Shown here piece by piece: positions 10,615 to 19,951 of a stretch of DNA of 64,000 nucleotides. The DNA comes from Sulfurimonas sp. (GTDB lineage Bacteria > Campylobacterota > Campylobacteria > Campylobacterales > Sulfurimonadaceae). How positions within the stretch are numbered: position 1 is the first letter of the stretch; each line of letters begins with the position of its first letter. The position numbers and the translations under genes were made by a program. The notes below the pieces were generated by a model, which made no database searches, had not been told where the DNA came from, and saw only the letters and a program-made list of their open reading frames with translations. The stretch lies in assembly GCA_011391635.1 (NCBI GenBank), contig JAABQD010000008.1, positions 1 through 64,000 on the forward strand, in the 5' to 3' direction.

Positions 10615-12546
10615 TTACCCCTTAAAAAGTACAAAACAGTTTTTCCCCTCCCTTTTTGCTTCATACATTGCACTATCTGCTTGGCTTATAAGATGTTTGA
10701 TAGAAACAGGGTTGTCATGTCCATAGAAACTTACCCCGATACTCGCAGAGACTTGAAGGCTCATCTCTTTTTCGTATTGAACAGGTGTGTTTGCAAGTTT
10801 TAAAAGTCTCTCTATCATTTTTTCGTATGACTCTTTCTCGTTGGTTGGGTGAAAAATAAGGGCAAATTCATCACCGCCGATGCGTGCTATGGTGTCTTCT
10901 TGGCGAATAGCTCCCTGAAATCTTTTTGCTAACTCCTTGAGCAACACATCTCCCGCATAATGCCCATAGGTGTCATTCATCTCTTTAAATCCATCTAAAT
11001 CTATAAAAGCAAGTCCAAAAATAGTGTTGCTTCTTTTTGCAAATGCATGTATTTTTTCAAGCATACTTTCAAAAAAGTGGCGATTTGGAAGATTTGTTAA
11101 AAAATCATTGTTCGCTTGAAGCTTAAGCAGTTCTTCTTCTTGTACTCTTTGGGTAATGTCGATAGCAAGAGAAACAATCTCATAATCATCCTCTTCTGAA
11201 CATTTGAGTAAAAGGGTGTTGTGCCATTCGCAAGTGATGAGAGTTTGGTTTTTTAAGATATTTTGATTGATAAAAATATGGAGATTGTTGTCTTTTGGTA
11301 CCATCTCAAGATTCTCTTTGATAATTTCTCTTTCATTTTCTGAAACTAAAAAGTCGAGAAAATTTTTCCCTCTCACTTCATTTGCACTCCAGCCAAAAAG
11401 TCTCGCGGCTTGTTCATTCCAATCTGTGACAATATAGCCCCTCTTCCACACAATCCCCGCTGAGGCTGAGTTTTGAAAAAGAATTTTGTGACGCTCTTCA
11501 CTCTTTGATAGTTTTTTGTTCATTTGATAGATATAATAGGCAATAGTTCCTACAACCAAAATAATCAAACTAGAGATAAAAATATAAAAATAGACCCAAG
11601 TCATGTTGCTGTGCTTTTCCTCTGCATAGAAAAAATCATCAAGTGTTCTCGTCTGTTTTATAACTCCAAACTCCTTATATGTTGCGACAATATGTTCCCA
11701 TCGCCCAGGATTGCTATGACCTACTTGGATAAAATCAGGATTGATAAGTTTTTTAAGAGTCATCGCTTCATAGAGAAGATGCTCTTTTGATTTGTTTTGC
11801 GTGTTGTAGTGTTTTTCTATAACTTCCACTGTCTCTTCTATATGTGCCAAAGCATATTCCCAGCCCTTAAATGTCGCTTGACGAAAATCTGAAACCATTT
11901 TTCTATTCTCTTCATAGAGTGCTGTGGAAGTAAAAAGTGTATCTCCATAAAAATCAAGTCCATACGCTCTTGGTTCTAAAATACTAAACTCTCTATTTTG
12001 TTTGGCGAGTAGATAGGGTTCGTTGGAGCTGTAGGCATTAATAGCAACTACTTTATTTTCAATAAGGTCATCGAGATGCTTTTGTTTTGGAACAAAATTG
12101 ACTTTTTTAAGGTCAATTCCTTCTCTTAGAAACATCGCTTTGAGTTCTATATCTTGATCTCCACCCATGAGTGCTATAGGACCTCCTTTGACTAAATCAA
12201 CCGGACTTTTGAACTCTTTTTTTGCGAGGAGAATATTGGGTGAATGTTGAAAAATTGCCCCTAGCATAACAACATCTAAACCATCAAGATAGTCAATAAC
12301 CAAACTAGAGTTTGAAACCCCAAACTCTGCTTTTTTTGATAGAACACTCTCTACAACATTGATATTTGCACCACCTTCAAAAAGTGTCACATCAAACCCC
12401 GCTTGTTTATAGAAACCTTTATTCAGTGCCATGTAATACCCTGCAAACTGAAATTGATGCTTCCATCGAAGTTGGACTGATATATTTTTAGTATTTGCGT
12501 GTAAAGTGGTAAAAAAAAGAGTAAAAAGAATAATTATAATTTTCAA
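10615..12546 (-). CDS. Diguanylate cyclase with THI5-like periplasmic sensor and PAS domain
   Basis: Makes cyclic di-GMP from two GTP. It has a signal peptide, then an NMT1/THI5-like substrate-binding domain (about 20-310, with WKHQFQFAGYY and FGVSNSSL), a transmembrane helix near 320-342, a PAS domain (about 350-465) and a GGDEF domain. The active-site motif GGDEF is intact near residue 556, with an RQED product-inhibition site five residues before it. I chose TTG at 12546, which has GGAG at proper spacing; a TTG four codons earlier would destroy that site. It faces away from the regulator gene, and the shared intergenic region holds the GTCTCA repeats in the same orientation and at similar distance as before the adhesin gene. 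Its likely role is to raise c-di-GMP and favour adhesion. Confidence 0.85.
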   Translation of the reverse strand: MKIIIILFTLFFTTLHANTKNISVQLRWKHQFQFAGYYMALNKGFYKQAGFDVTLFEGGANINVVESVLSKKAEFGVSNSSLVIDYLDGLDVVMLGAIFQHSPNILLAKKEFKSPVDLVKGGPIALMGGDQDIELKAMFLREGIDLKKVNFVPKQKHLDDLIENKVVAINAYSSNEPYLLAKQNREFSILEPRAYGLDFYGDTLFTSTALYEENRKMVSDFRQATFKGWEYALAHIEETVEVIEKHYNTQNKSKEHLLYEAMTLKKLINPDFIQVGHSNPGRWEHIVATYKEFGVIKQTRTLDDFFYAEEKHSNMTWVYFYIFISSLIILVVGTIAYYIYQMNKKLSKSEERHKILFQNSASAGIVWKRGYIVTDWNEQAARLFGWSANEVRGKNFLDFLVSENEREIIKENLEMVPKDNNLHIFINQNILKNQTLITCEWHNTLLLKCSEEDDYEIVSLAIDITQRVQEEELLKLQANNDFLTNLPNRHFFESMLEKIHAFAKRSNTIFGLAFIDLDGFKEMNDTYGHYAGDVLLKELAKRFQGAIRQEDTIARIGGDEFALIFHPTNEKESYEKMIERLLKLANTPVQYEKEMSLQVSASIGVSFYGHDNPVSIKHLISQADSAMYEAKREGKNCFVLFKG

Positions 12547-12603
12547 TAAAATCTCCAAAAATTTTTATAATGAACATATTTTATCAAAAAGCACTTGATA
12601 TTG

Positions 12604-12631
12604 GTGTCATACTAGTCTCAATTTAGTCTCA
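12604..12631. promoter_or_regulatory. Phased GTCTCA repeats between cyclase and regulator genes
   Basis: GTGTCA at 12604 and GTCTCA at 12615 and 12626 lie exactly 11 bp apart. They sit 58 bp before the cyclase start and 73 bp before the regulator start, so they could serve either promoter. The match to the array at 7755-7809 suggests one transcription factor, plausibly the product of the adjacent OmpR-type gene. Confidence 0.55.
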
Positions 12632-12703
12632 ATAATGCTTTTTCAGTCAGGATTTAAAATGGACTCTATATACTCACAAAATATCATACATAATAGGTGC
12701 AAT

Positions 12704-13381
12704 ATGAATAATTTATCCATACTTAAAAACAAAAAAGTACTTTATGTAGAAGATGATGAAGTGATACGAGAGAGTACCGCTCAAGTACTGAATATTTTTT
12801 TTGATAATATTACTTTAGCAATCGATGGTGAAGAGGCTATGGATTTACTTGACAATAGATTTGATATCGTGATTTTAGATCTTAACTTGCCAAAATACAA
12901 TGGACTTGAAATAGCACAAGAGGTGAGAAAACAGAGTGAGGAAGCTTTGATTTTTCTTATCTCAAGTTATCAGGAGACACAAAACTTAAGAGATGCAATG
13001 AAGTTGGGTGCTATAGATTATTTACCAAAACCTATACGATTTGAAGAACTTAAAAATGTTCTGAGTGAATGTGCCAATAGACTTTCAAAAAATGAAATCA
13101 ATTATTTTGGAGATGATCTTACTTACGATACAAAACTCAAGTTGGTTTTTAGAAATGATGAGGAGATTAAACTTACAAAAAATGAGATTATATTTTTGGA
13201 ACTTGTGCTATCAAACCAAAAACAGGTGATGCACCACAACCTTATTACACAAGAGCTTTTTCAAAGTAACAATAGTGATATCAATCTGGCATCCATAAAA
13301 AATTTGGTACTTAGACTAAGAAAAAAACTTGATACGCCACTAGTAGAAAGTGTCTCGGGAGTTGGCTATCGTGTTTTGTAA
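12704..13381 (+). CDS. OmpR-family response regulator
   Basis: Transcription factor of 225 residues with a receiver domain (acidic pocket E16-D17-D18, phosphorylation site D59, Lys in the YLPKP motif) and a C-terminal winged-helix trans_reg_C domain ending in VSGVGYRVL. The start is the ATG at 12704 with AGGTG upstream; a longer in-frame extension to 12635 would run into the promoter and operator region. It overlaps the downstream kinase by 11 nt, so the two form a coupled two-component pair. Predicted to bind the phased GTCTCA repeats before itself, the cyclase and the adhesin. Confidence 0.85.
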   Translation: MNNLSILKNKKVLYVEDDEVIRESTAQVLNIFFDNITLAIDGEEAMDLLDNRFDIVILDLNLPKYNGLEIAQEVRKQSEEALIFLISSYQETQNLRDAMKLGAIDYLPKPIRFEELKNVLSECANRLSKNEINYFGDDLTYDTKLKLVFRNDEEIKLTKNEIIFLELVLSNQKQVMHHNLITQELFQSNNSDINLASIKNLVLRLRKKLDTPLVESVSGVGYRVL

Positions 13382-15251
13382 AGCCATACTCTTTTTCTTT
13401 GTATTTGTTACTGTCTCTTTTAGTTTTGAGCTTAACGAGTTTGAGGGGCATCAGAATCTCAACAAACATATCACAATTTTTTACGATGCAAACGATCAGT
13501 ATACTATCCAAAATCTTCCTAAAGAACAATTCGAAACTACTGACAATCTCGCACTAGGTTATGTCAAAGGTGCAATTTGGAGTAAATTGGAGTTTACAAG
13601 CACAAGTTCCGCGAAGATACTTCTCATCAATCCAAAAATAAATATCAATACAATAGATATTTATGTTTTTGAAGAAAACAATTTGGTAAAAACACATAAA
13701 TTGGGAAACTACCGAAACATAGCACAAAACTCATTCAGCAGTAAATTTACAAATTTTTCTCTTGAGATGGAGCCCAAAAAAATATACACAATCATTACAA
13801 AAATAAAATCTAAAAGCCCTATTGATGCAAGTTGGTTTATAAGCGATACGAGTACATTTTTGTCATTTGTGATGTACGATATTCTCTTTTGGGGTGTTTT
13901 TTTAGGGTTTATTTTCTCTTTAATCATCTATAACTTATCCGTTTTTATAAGCCTTAAAGAATATACTTATGTGGCGTATGCCTTTCATGGATTGACTGCT
14001 TTATTATTTCAGTTCGCTACAAATGGTATTTTTTATCAATTCGGATTGTATGATAATCCACTTATTTTTAATTCAGTTAGTTGGATTTTGGCACAACTAA
14101 GCATTGCCAGTATTTTACTTTTTGCTGTCTTTTTTTTCAACACAAAAAAAACAATGCCCATCATACATGCTATCATACTTGGTCTATTTTTAATAGTCTT
14201 TGGGATGATTGTTTTGTTTTTATATTCTTTTTTTGATGTGGAAATTATCACAATTGTGCGAAGTATCACAAAACCTCTTTCTATATTTATCATCCTTTTT
14301 GTGTTGCTGATTGCTATTATCGGGGTGAAAAAGCAGATGCGTGGTGCTTGGTATTATCTCCTAGGGCATGGGATATTTTTACTTGCTATTGTATTTCAAC
14401 AATTTGGCGGTATTATCAACAATGAAACAAGTTTTATCTCTGTTTATATAGTTGCCATAGGGATACTTTTTGATGTGGTATTTTTGTCTCTTGCACTTGG
14501 AAAAAACATCAAATCACTCAAGTACGAAAAGGAGAAAAATGAAAAACTTCTTATCTCTCAATCAGGTTTTTCAGCCATTGGAAGAACTATAGGAAATCTC
14601 TCCCATCAATGGAAAATACCTGTCGCAAGACTAGGAAGTCTTATCACTCAAATCGAAGCCATTCTTTGGAAAAGAGATGACGCTCTCAAATATGAACTCG
14701 AAGAGATACTTACAAAAATGCATTCAAATCTGCATTTTATGCAAACTTCCATTAGTGAATTTAACAACTTTTATCTTCATTCATCGCAAAAAATGGAGTT
14801 TAATCTCTCGAACGAAATCGAAAGTATTATAGATATTTTAGGTGCGAAAATAATGTACACAAATGCAACCATTTCTAAAAATTTAGACAGAAGCATAGTG
14901 ATATTTGGTTACAAAAGTGCTTTTGCAAATATTTGTTTGATTATTATTGATAATGCCCTTGATATTCTCAAACAAAGAGAGATTACAAATGGAAATATTA
15001 CAATCACGCTTGTACAAGAGGGCAATTCGTTCAAGCTCATTATTGAAGATAACGGAGGCGGAATAAGTATGGAACCCATCACAAAGATATTTGATGTTTT
15101 CGTAAGTGATAAAGAAGATGGAAATGGTATGGGACTTGCGATGGTTCAAGTGCTTACAAATGAAAGAATCTGTGGAAAAATTGAGGTACGAAATAGTGAG
15201 AAAGGTGCTTTATTTGAGATTAAAGTTCCATTAACAATGCAGGGCAAATAA
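13371..15251 (+). CDS. 7TMR-DISM sensor histidine kinase
   Basis: Partner kinase of the preceding regulator, 626 residues. A signal peptide is followed by a periplasmic 7TMR-DISMED2-like beta domain (about 25-150), seven membrane helices (about 165-375) and a kinase core with His near 412 (LSHQWKIPV), an N box (IDNALDIL), DNGGG and GMGLAMVQ. This family is thought to sense extracellular carbohydrate-like ligands. I chose GTG at 13371, overlapping the regulator by 11 nt; GTG at 13350 is also open. Its end is 45 bp from the convergent lipoprotein gene with no clear terminator. Confidence 0.85.
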   Translation: MFCKAILFFFVFVTVSFSFELNEFEGHQNLNKHITIFYDANDQYTIQNLPKEQFETTDNLALGYVKGAIWSKLEFTSTSSAKILLINPKININTIDIYVFEENNLVKTHKLGNYRNIAQNSFSSKFTNFSLEMEPKKIYTIITKIKSKSPIDASWFISDTSTFLSFVMYDILFWGVFLGFIFSLIIYNLSVFISLKEYTYVAYAFHGLTALLFQFATNGIFYQFGLYDNPLIFNSVSWILAQLSIASILLFAVFFFNTKKTMPIIHAIILGLFLIVFGMIVLFLYSFFDVEIITIVRSITKPLSIFIILFVLLIAIIGVKKQMRGAWYYLLGHGIFLLAIVFQQFGGIINNETSFISVYIVAIGILFDVVFLSLALGKNIKSLKYEKEKNEKLLISQSGFSAIGRTIGNLSHQWKIPVARLGSLITQIEAILWKRDDALKYELEEILTKMHSNLHFMQTSISEFNNFYLHSSQKMEFNLSNEIESIIDILGAKIMYTNATISKNLDRSIVIFGYKSAFANICLIIIDNALDILKQREITNGNITITLVQEGNSFKLIIEDNGGGISMEPITKIFDVFVSDKEDGNGMGLAMVQVLTNERICGKIEVRNSEKGALFEIKVPLTMQGK

Positions 15252-15296
15252 AAAATTTGATGCAACGCCTACCCATCCCAATAAAAACAATTTTTT

Positions 15297-16283
15297 TCAC
15301 AGCTCCAACCCTAAAACCTTCGCAATTCCCTCTTTTTTAATCATCTCATTTAATTTTATGGCGATGTTCTCTTTTGCTATTGCGTAGCCTTGGGTGGATT
15401 GTCCTGTGATGTTGAGTTTATTACTTCCTACTATCGCACCGTTTGGATCTTTGGTAGTGATTTGTATTGCACATCTAGCGAGGGTAAATCCATACGAGGA
15501 GGCTTGTTCTATTTGAGAAGTGAGCTTGATTTTGAAGTGATTTTTGCCACTGCTCTCTTTGAGCGTGAAATTTTTTGCACTTAAGCCTTTTTGGATAGGA
15601 GCTTTGAGATTTTGCGACTCGCCATCACTCTCGATATGAAATGATATCGAACTCAGAAGCTCCGCATATCTCTCATCAAATTCTTTCAGTTTTTTGATAT
15701 ATTTTGAGCCATCAAAACTCTCATTGAGAACACTCATAACCGTGAGCATGTTTGGCACACTTTGAAGTAAAACTTTTTGCTCTTTGTAAATTGAGAGCTG
15801 TTTTAATCCATTTGAAGTCTCTTTTGTTTGTGCGAGAGAGAACTTTTGCTCTAACTCTTTTTGGAGACTCTCAAAGAGTTTTTTCTTCTCTGATTGCACC
15901 AAAACGAGATACTTTTTAAACCCAAACTCCTCTGTTTGAGCTACTTCATAGTGACTGATACGAATCTTTTGGACATCACTCTGTACTTCATTGGTACTTG
16001 TTGTTTGCACACTCTCAATCACTCCCTCTTGAACAACATTTTTTGTCTTAAATTGCGAAGAGATAGAAACACTCAAAGTCGAAGCCATCGCACTCAGAGC
16101 ATTGGCGATTGCCTCCTCCCTACTCTCTCCTTCTCCCGTTGCATAGAGCGTTGAAGTAGTAGATTTTGGAGGATTTGCGTACCAGAGTGGCATAGTTTTG
16201 CTTTCTGCTACAACCATGCGTTTAGGAGTTCCACATGCCGAAAAAAGAAGCAAAATTGCTATAAGTGTTGCAAAAATCTTCAC
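15297..16283 (-). CDS. LPP20-family lipoprotein
   Basis: Exported lipoprotein of 328 residues: signal peptide with lipobox LFSAC, then an LPP20/FlgT-N-like domain (about 30-145) with the typical ATGEGESREEAIANAL stretch, and a C-terminal region without assignment. I chose GTG at 16283, just after the stop of the CsgG-like gene; an earlier ATG would overlap that gene by 35 nt. It is probably cotranscribed with the CsgG-like gene, and the two may work together at the outer membrane. A GGCATGTGGA copy lies at 16230, directly after the lipobox cysteine region. Confidence 0.7.
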   Translation of the reverse strand: MKIFATLIAILLLFSACGTPKRMVVAESKTMPLWYANPPKSTTSTLYATGEGESREEAIANALSAMASTLSVSISSQFKTKNVVQEGVIESVQTTSTNEVQSDVQKIRISHYEVAQTEEFGFKKYLVLVQSEKKKLFESLQKELEQKFSLAQTKETSNGLKQLSIYKEQKVLLQSVPNMLTVMSVLNESFDGSKYIKKLKEFDERYAELLSSISFHIESDGESQNLKAPIQKGLSAKNFTLKESSGKNHFKIKLTSQIEQASSYGFTLARCAIQITTKDPNGAIVGSNKLNITGQSTQGYAIAKENIAIKLNEMIKKEGIAKVLGLEL

Positions 16284-16287
16284 GCTA

Positions 16288-17292
16288 CTATCTTGCCATC
16301 TGTTCTTGTGTTTTGTGTTCATTTTCTATTATAGAGTTGATTCGATTGTTGGCTATGCTTACCTCTTCGACAGGTTTTACCATCAAATCATCTGCCATTT
16401 TGTAATACTCTTTTGCTTTTTTATACTCGCCTTGAGCCTCTTTGACAACTCCTAGGTTATAAAAAGCAACATAACTTTGTCTCTTTGTCGAATCAACCAG
16501 CTCCATCAACAACTTTTCGGCTTTGTCATAGCGATTTTGCTCAATGTATTCGAGGGAACTCTCCAAAAGTCTCTCTTGGGCATCATTGTAATCCAAATCT
16601 GCATCTTCTAAAAGCGTCACATTAAAATAGTGATAGTGTGGTGTCAGCTTGTATGTAAAACTATTAGAAATCTCATTTGCCAACTCTTGGGCTGCTATCT
16701 CAGAAGATGGTAAAGCACTCGAATCATCACGACAGTGTCGAAATTCTGAGGCTCTGCTCATCGTATCTGCATAGATAATATCCCCTTTTGCAACATCAAT
16801 CATCTTAATTTGTGCAGATAAACCCACAAGTCGTTTCGTACACCCGACATTGTAATAAATCAACTCTTTACAATTTCTATCTGCACATCTTGAGCGACTC
16901 TCATAGTAATAAGTATCATTGGCACTCACTCTGCCAACATCTCCAGAGATGATTGCCCCAGCACCGATGAGATTGCCCACTTCGACTGCATCTTTTTCAT
17001 CGACAAGACCACTATTTTGTATCTTCTGCTCTCGCAACACTTTATCGATATCATTTCTACTCACAAGCGTAAAAAAGGGTTGATTATTGATTCTCTGGTT
17101 TGCAAGATTTGCTTCTATTTTTGAGCCAAGACCAACATAATCATTTTTGAACTCTGTAATGGCGATTTTTTTTGTACTCATCGCTCTATCAATCTCCGCG
17201 GGAACGAGTGCTTTGACACTCACAACTTGGGCACATCCATGCAACAACAAAGCGACTATAAAAGAAAAAAACAACCCAACGAATCTACTCAT
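16288..17292 (-). CDS. CsgG-like lipoprotein with C-terminal TPR
   Basis: Lipoprotein of 334 residues with lipobox LLHGC. Residues 35-215 resemble the CsgG/HfaB/TolB-N periplasmic fold (KIAITEFKNDYVGLGSKIE, then a GAGAIISGDVGRV strand). In the middle is a Cys-rich insert (SRCADRNCKEL) that could form disulfides. The C-terminal part (about 245-310) carries TPR-like helices. CsgG itself forms an outer-membrane secretion pore, but no curli subunit genes are near, so a secretion role is not claimed. It is 51 bp downstream of batD, same strand. Confidence 0.65.
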   Translation of the reverse strand: MSRFVGLFFSFIVALLLHGCAQVVSVKALVPAEIDRAMSTKKIAITEFKNDYVGLGSKIEANLANQRINNQPFFTLVSRNDIDKVLREQKIQNSGLVDEKDAVEVGNLIGAGAIISGDVGRVSANDTYYYESRSRCADRNCKELIYYNVGCTKRLVGLSAQIKMIDVAKGDIIYADTMSRASEFRHCRDDSSALPSSEIAAQELANEISNSFTYKLTPHYHYFNVTLLEDADLDYNDAQERLLESSLEYIEQNRYDKAEKLLMELVDSTKRQSYVAFYNLGVVKEAQGEYKKAKEYYKMADDLMVKPVEEVSIANNRINSIIENEHKTQEQMAR

Positions 17293-17343
17293 TTTTTTTC
17301 CTGCGGATATACGAATATTTGCGTGATTTTAGTACAAATGGAG

Positions 17344-18456
17344 TTAATACTCTATTAATGAAACCACCGCTTTTTTTGCTTCTTTGAGTGATTGTATCTC
17401 TTTTTTTTCTATTTGTGCAATCACATGCGTAAATTTTTGAGCATTTTTGAGAGCCAAAAGCATACATAAGGCATCAAGAGATTTTACACTCTCGACTTTA
17501 TCCAAAAATTCTTGCTCTTTGGCATGTGGAATATTTTTTTTGATTTTTATTTTTGAAGCCAAAAAACCTGCTATAAAAGTAAGAAGATAGTAGAGATATT
17601 CCAGCTTTAAAAAGCTCTCTTTTTTTTCATCCTCATCCAGTAACTCCTCTTTGCTAAAGGCTTGAGCCACTTCTACTTTTGTTGCTTCAAGTCGTAACTC
17701 TTTGATTTTTTGCTCCGTTTTATCAAAATATTCAAATGAAATAGCTGGTATTTCAAAATCTTTCTCACTTACAAAAGCAAACTTTTGACTCCACATGCCA
17801 CGCAAACCATCTTGTGTAAGCGTGCTATTTTCTATGGGTTTTTGAGCAAAAACTTTGACCCCTTGTATGGTAAACTCAAAAGGTTTTAAAAGCTCAAAAT
17901 TTCCAACACCCTCAAGAGTAAGCTCCATGTGATAGGGCTCGAATGCTTTTACTTTTGGACTCTCTTTTTTTACTCTAAAATCCAAAGAGCCAAACAATCC
18001 GCTCCTATTTTCTGAGACTTGCACAACAACACTCTCCTGACGCAATGCAGTAGCTGAAAACTCCTCTTTTTGCATGTTGTCTCGCCCTATCACTGTATTT
18101 TCTACCGAATCTCTGTTGGTTTTTTTCATGAGCGTATCAAACTCAAATCGTATCTCACCTGCATTTTTTGCAAATGCTACAAACTCGTAGATAACACTTT
18201 TTTTGCCATCTGTGATTTTTGTATTTTGACTCAAAGGCTCTAATTTGTACCGTTCATTTTCGCCAACAGGATTAAATTCTATCGAATATAGCTCCGCTCT
18301 ATCATCAAAATCACAACTATATTTGAGATAAATCGCTTCATTGACAACAGCACTTTTTTTGTTTACTTCCACATGCCAAACATAGTTGGAAGCAAAAATT
18401 TCCACATGCCAAAAGAGCAAATACAGAAGTAAAAATCTACCAAGGTTTTTGTTCAT
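17344..18456 (-). CDS. batD: BatD-like membrane-anchored protein
   Basis: BatD-family (oxygen-tolerance) protein of 370 residues: signal peptide, a beta-rich extracytoplasmic region typical of BatD, one transmembrane segment near 305-325 (YYLLTFIAGFLASKI) and a short cytoplasmic helical tail. It is shorter than many BatD proteins (500-600). The start is ATG at 18456, with AGAGGT upstream, overlapping batBC by 20 nt. Bat proteins in other bacteria support stress tolerance and envelope integrity. Four GGCATGTGGA copies lie in the gene; two encode WHVE close together near the N terminus. Confidence 0.7.
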   Translation of the reverse strand: MNKNLGRFLLLYLLFWHVEIFASNYVWHVEVNKKSAVVNEAIYLKYSCDFDDRAELYSIEFNPVGENERYKLEPLSQNTKITDGKKSVIYEFVAFAKNAGEIRFEFDTLMKKTNRDSVENTVIGRDNMQKEEFSATALRQESVVVQVSENRSGLFGSLDFRVKKESPKVKAFEPYHMELTLEGVGNFELLKPFEFTIQGVKVFAQKPIENSTLTQDGLRGMWSQKFAFVSEKDFEIPAISFEYFDKTEQKIKELRLEATKVEVAQAFSKEELLDEDEKKESFLKLEYLYYLLTFIAGFLASKIKIKKNIPHAKEQEFLDKVESVKSLDALCMLLALKNAQKFTHVIAQIEKKEIQSLKEAKKAVVSLIEY

Positions 18457-19951
18457 TTGTACCTCTTTTATTGATAAGTTCATACTGCTTGGAGCTAAGT
18501 TTTGCTTTGCCTCCACTCAGGTTGAGCATCCCTTCATTTTTTGTTTTTTTATCAGCATCACTCGCCCCGCTACTTGCATTTGCAGTTGCTTCCATGTTTG
18601 ATCCTCCACCCTCTTTTTGCTTTTTATTTGACTCTTGCTGTTTTGCAATTTCAGAGTTGTTTTTTGTTTTTTGTTGCCCAGTAGTCGCTGTTTTTTCTTC
18701 TGCAACATCTTGGATAAAGTGTAAATTTTCCTCTGCCTCTTTGGAGTACATGAGTGTGAGCGATTTTATAAATGCTTCTCTTGCTTTTTTATACTCTTTG
18801 AGCCTGATAAGAGTATTTCCCATATTATAAAAGAGTTCGGATTTAAACTTCACATCACTCGATTTCACACGCATAAAACTCTCAAGTGCTTTTTCATACG
18901 CACCCTCTTTGTACTCTGCACATGCCAAGTCATAATAGGCTCGTGCATCCTCAATTTTGCCGTAATGCTCCATCGCTGTTTTATAATCACTCTTCTCATA
19001 CGCACTTTTTGCGATATTTTCATGCACTCGCTCCAACAAAGAAGCATCCAAACTCACGCCAAAAAAGAGCAAATACGCAATCACATAGCGTTTGAGTGTT
19101 GTAGTCGTGACCAAAAAAAGAAGAAGTGCCACTACAACAAAAAAGTAAAAAAATTCTCTATTTTGCACAATAGAAGTTTGCGTTTTAAAAGCTCTATTTT
19201 TTTGCTCCTCGAGTGCATTTAAGAGCGTATTTACATCTTGCGTATAAACACCATTGGTTTGTGATGCAATAGTAGCTATCGCACTGTTTTCTCTTGAGAC
19301 TACGATATCGCCTTTGTCATCTTTGAGAAGTTCCCCATTTTCGAGATTGATTGTTCCACCCATCTGGGTTGCAATCATCAAAACATTCACATATAAACCA
19401 CTCTCTTTTGCTAGTTGTGCTTCTTTGACATAGCTTGGCTCATCCGCTCCATCACTCAAAAATACAACACTCAAATTTTTGGATTTTGACATCTTGCGAG
19501 AGAGTTCAAGTGCTGGTAAAACACTGCTTCCCTTAGTCACAATCAATTTATGTTCAAGTGAATTAAAGAGATGAAACAGAAGCTCACTATCCTCTGTAAG
19601 TGGCGATAACACAATCGCATTGGTTGTAAATCCAATCACTCCAAATCTGCTATTTTGCGTAGATTTGACAATAGTTTGTAATACCTCTTTTGCTTTTTCG
19701 AGTCGTGAGGGCAAAATGTCTGTTGCATTCATTGAGTAGGACAAATCCACCGCAATAATCACATCACTGAGTACCTGCTCACTTTTGAGTGGCTCTTGCT
19801 CTAGCACAGGGCGAGTCAGTGCTATCACAATAAATAAAAAGGTAAAAATATATCCATATGCCACAAAACCTATCTCTTTGAAACTCTTTTTGATAAAAAT
19901 AGGAGCAAGAAGGAGTAAAAGCCAAAAAAACTGAGGATACAAAAGCGTCAT
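18437..19951 (-). CDS. BatB-BatC fusion: von Willebrand A domain plus TPR
   Basis: A 504-residue protein combining two Bat components. Two N-terminal membrane helices lead to a VWA domain with an intact MIDAS motif (DLSYS, then a T, then SDGAD), then a membrane helix near 270-290 and another near 295-310, TPR repeats (about 320-420) and a low-complexity Lys/Gln/Ser tail. In Bacteroides BatB and BatC are separate. The start is ATG at 19951 with GGGAGG, overlapping batA by ATGA. It probably forms a membrane complex with BatA and BatD. Confidence 0.75.
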   Translation of the reverse strand: MTLLYPQFFWLLLLLAPIFIKKSFKEIGFVAYGYIFTFLFIVIALTRPVLEQEPLKSEQVLSDVIIAVDLSYSMNATDILPSRLEKAKEVLQTIVKSTQNSRFGVIGFTTNAIVLSPLTEDSELLFHLFNSLEHKLIVTKGSSVLPALELSRKMSKSKNLSVVFLSDGADEPSYVKEAQLAKESGLYVNVLMIATQMGGTINLENGELLKDDKGDIVVSRENSAIATIASQTNGVYTQDVNTLLNALEEQKNRAFKTQTSIVQNREFFYFFVVVALLLFLVTTTTLKRYVIAYLLFFGVSLDASLLERVHENIAKSAYEKSDYKTAMEHYGKIEDARAYYDLACAEYKEGAYEKALESFMRVKSSDVKFKSELFYNMGNTLIRLKEYKKAREAFIKSLTLMYSKEAEENLHFIQDVAEEKTATTGQQKTKNNSEIAKQQESNKKQKEGGGSNMEATANASSGASDADKKTKNEGMLNLSGGKAKLSSKQYELINKRGTNEQKPW

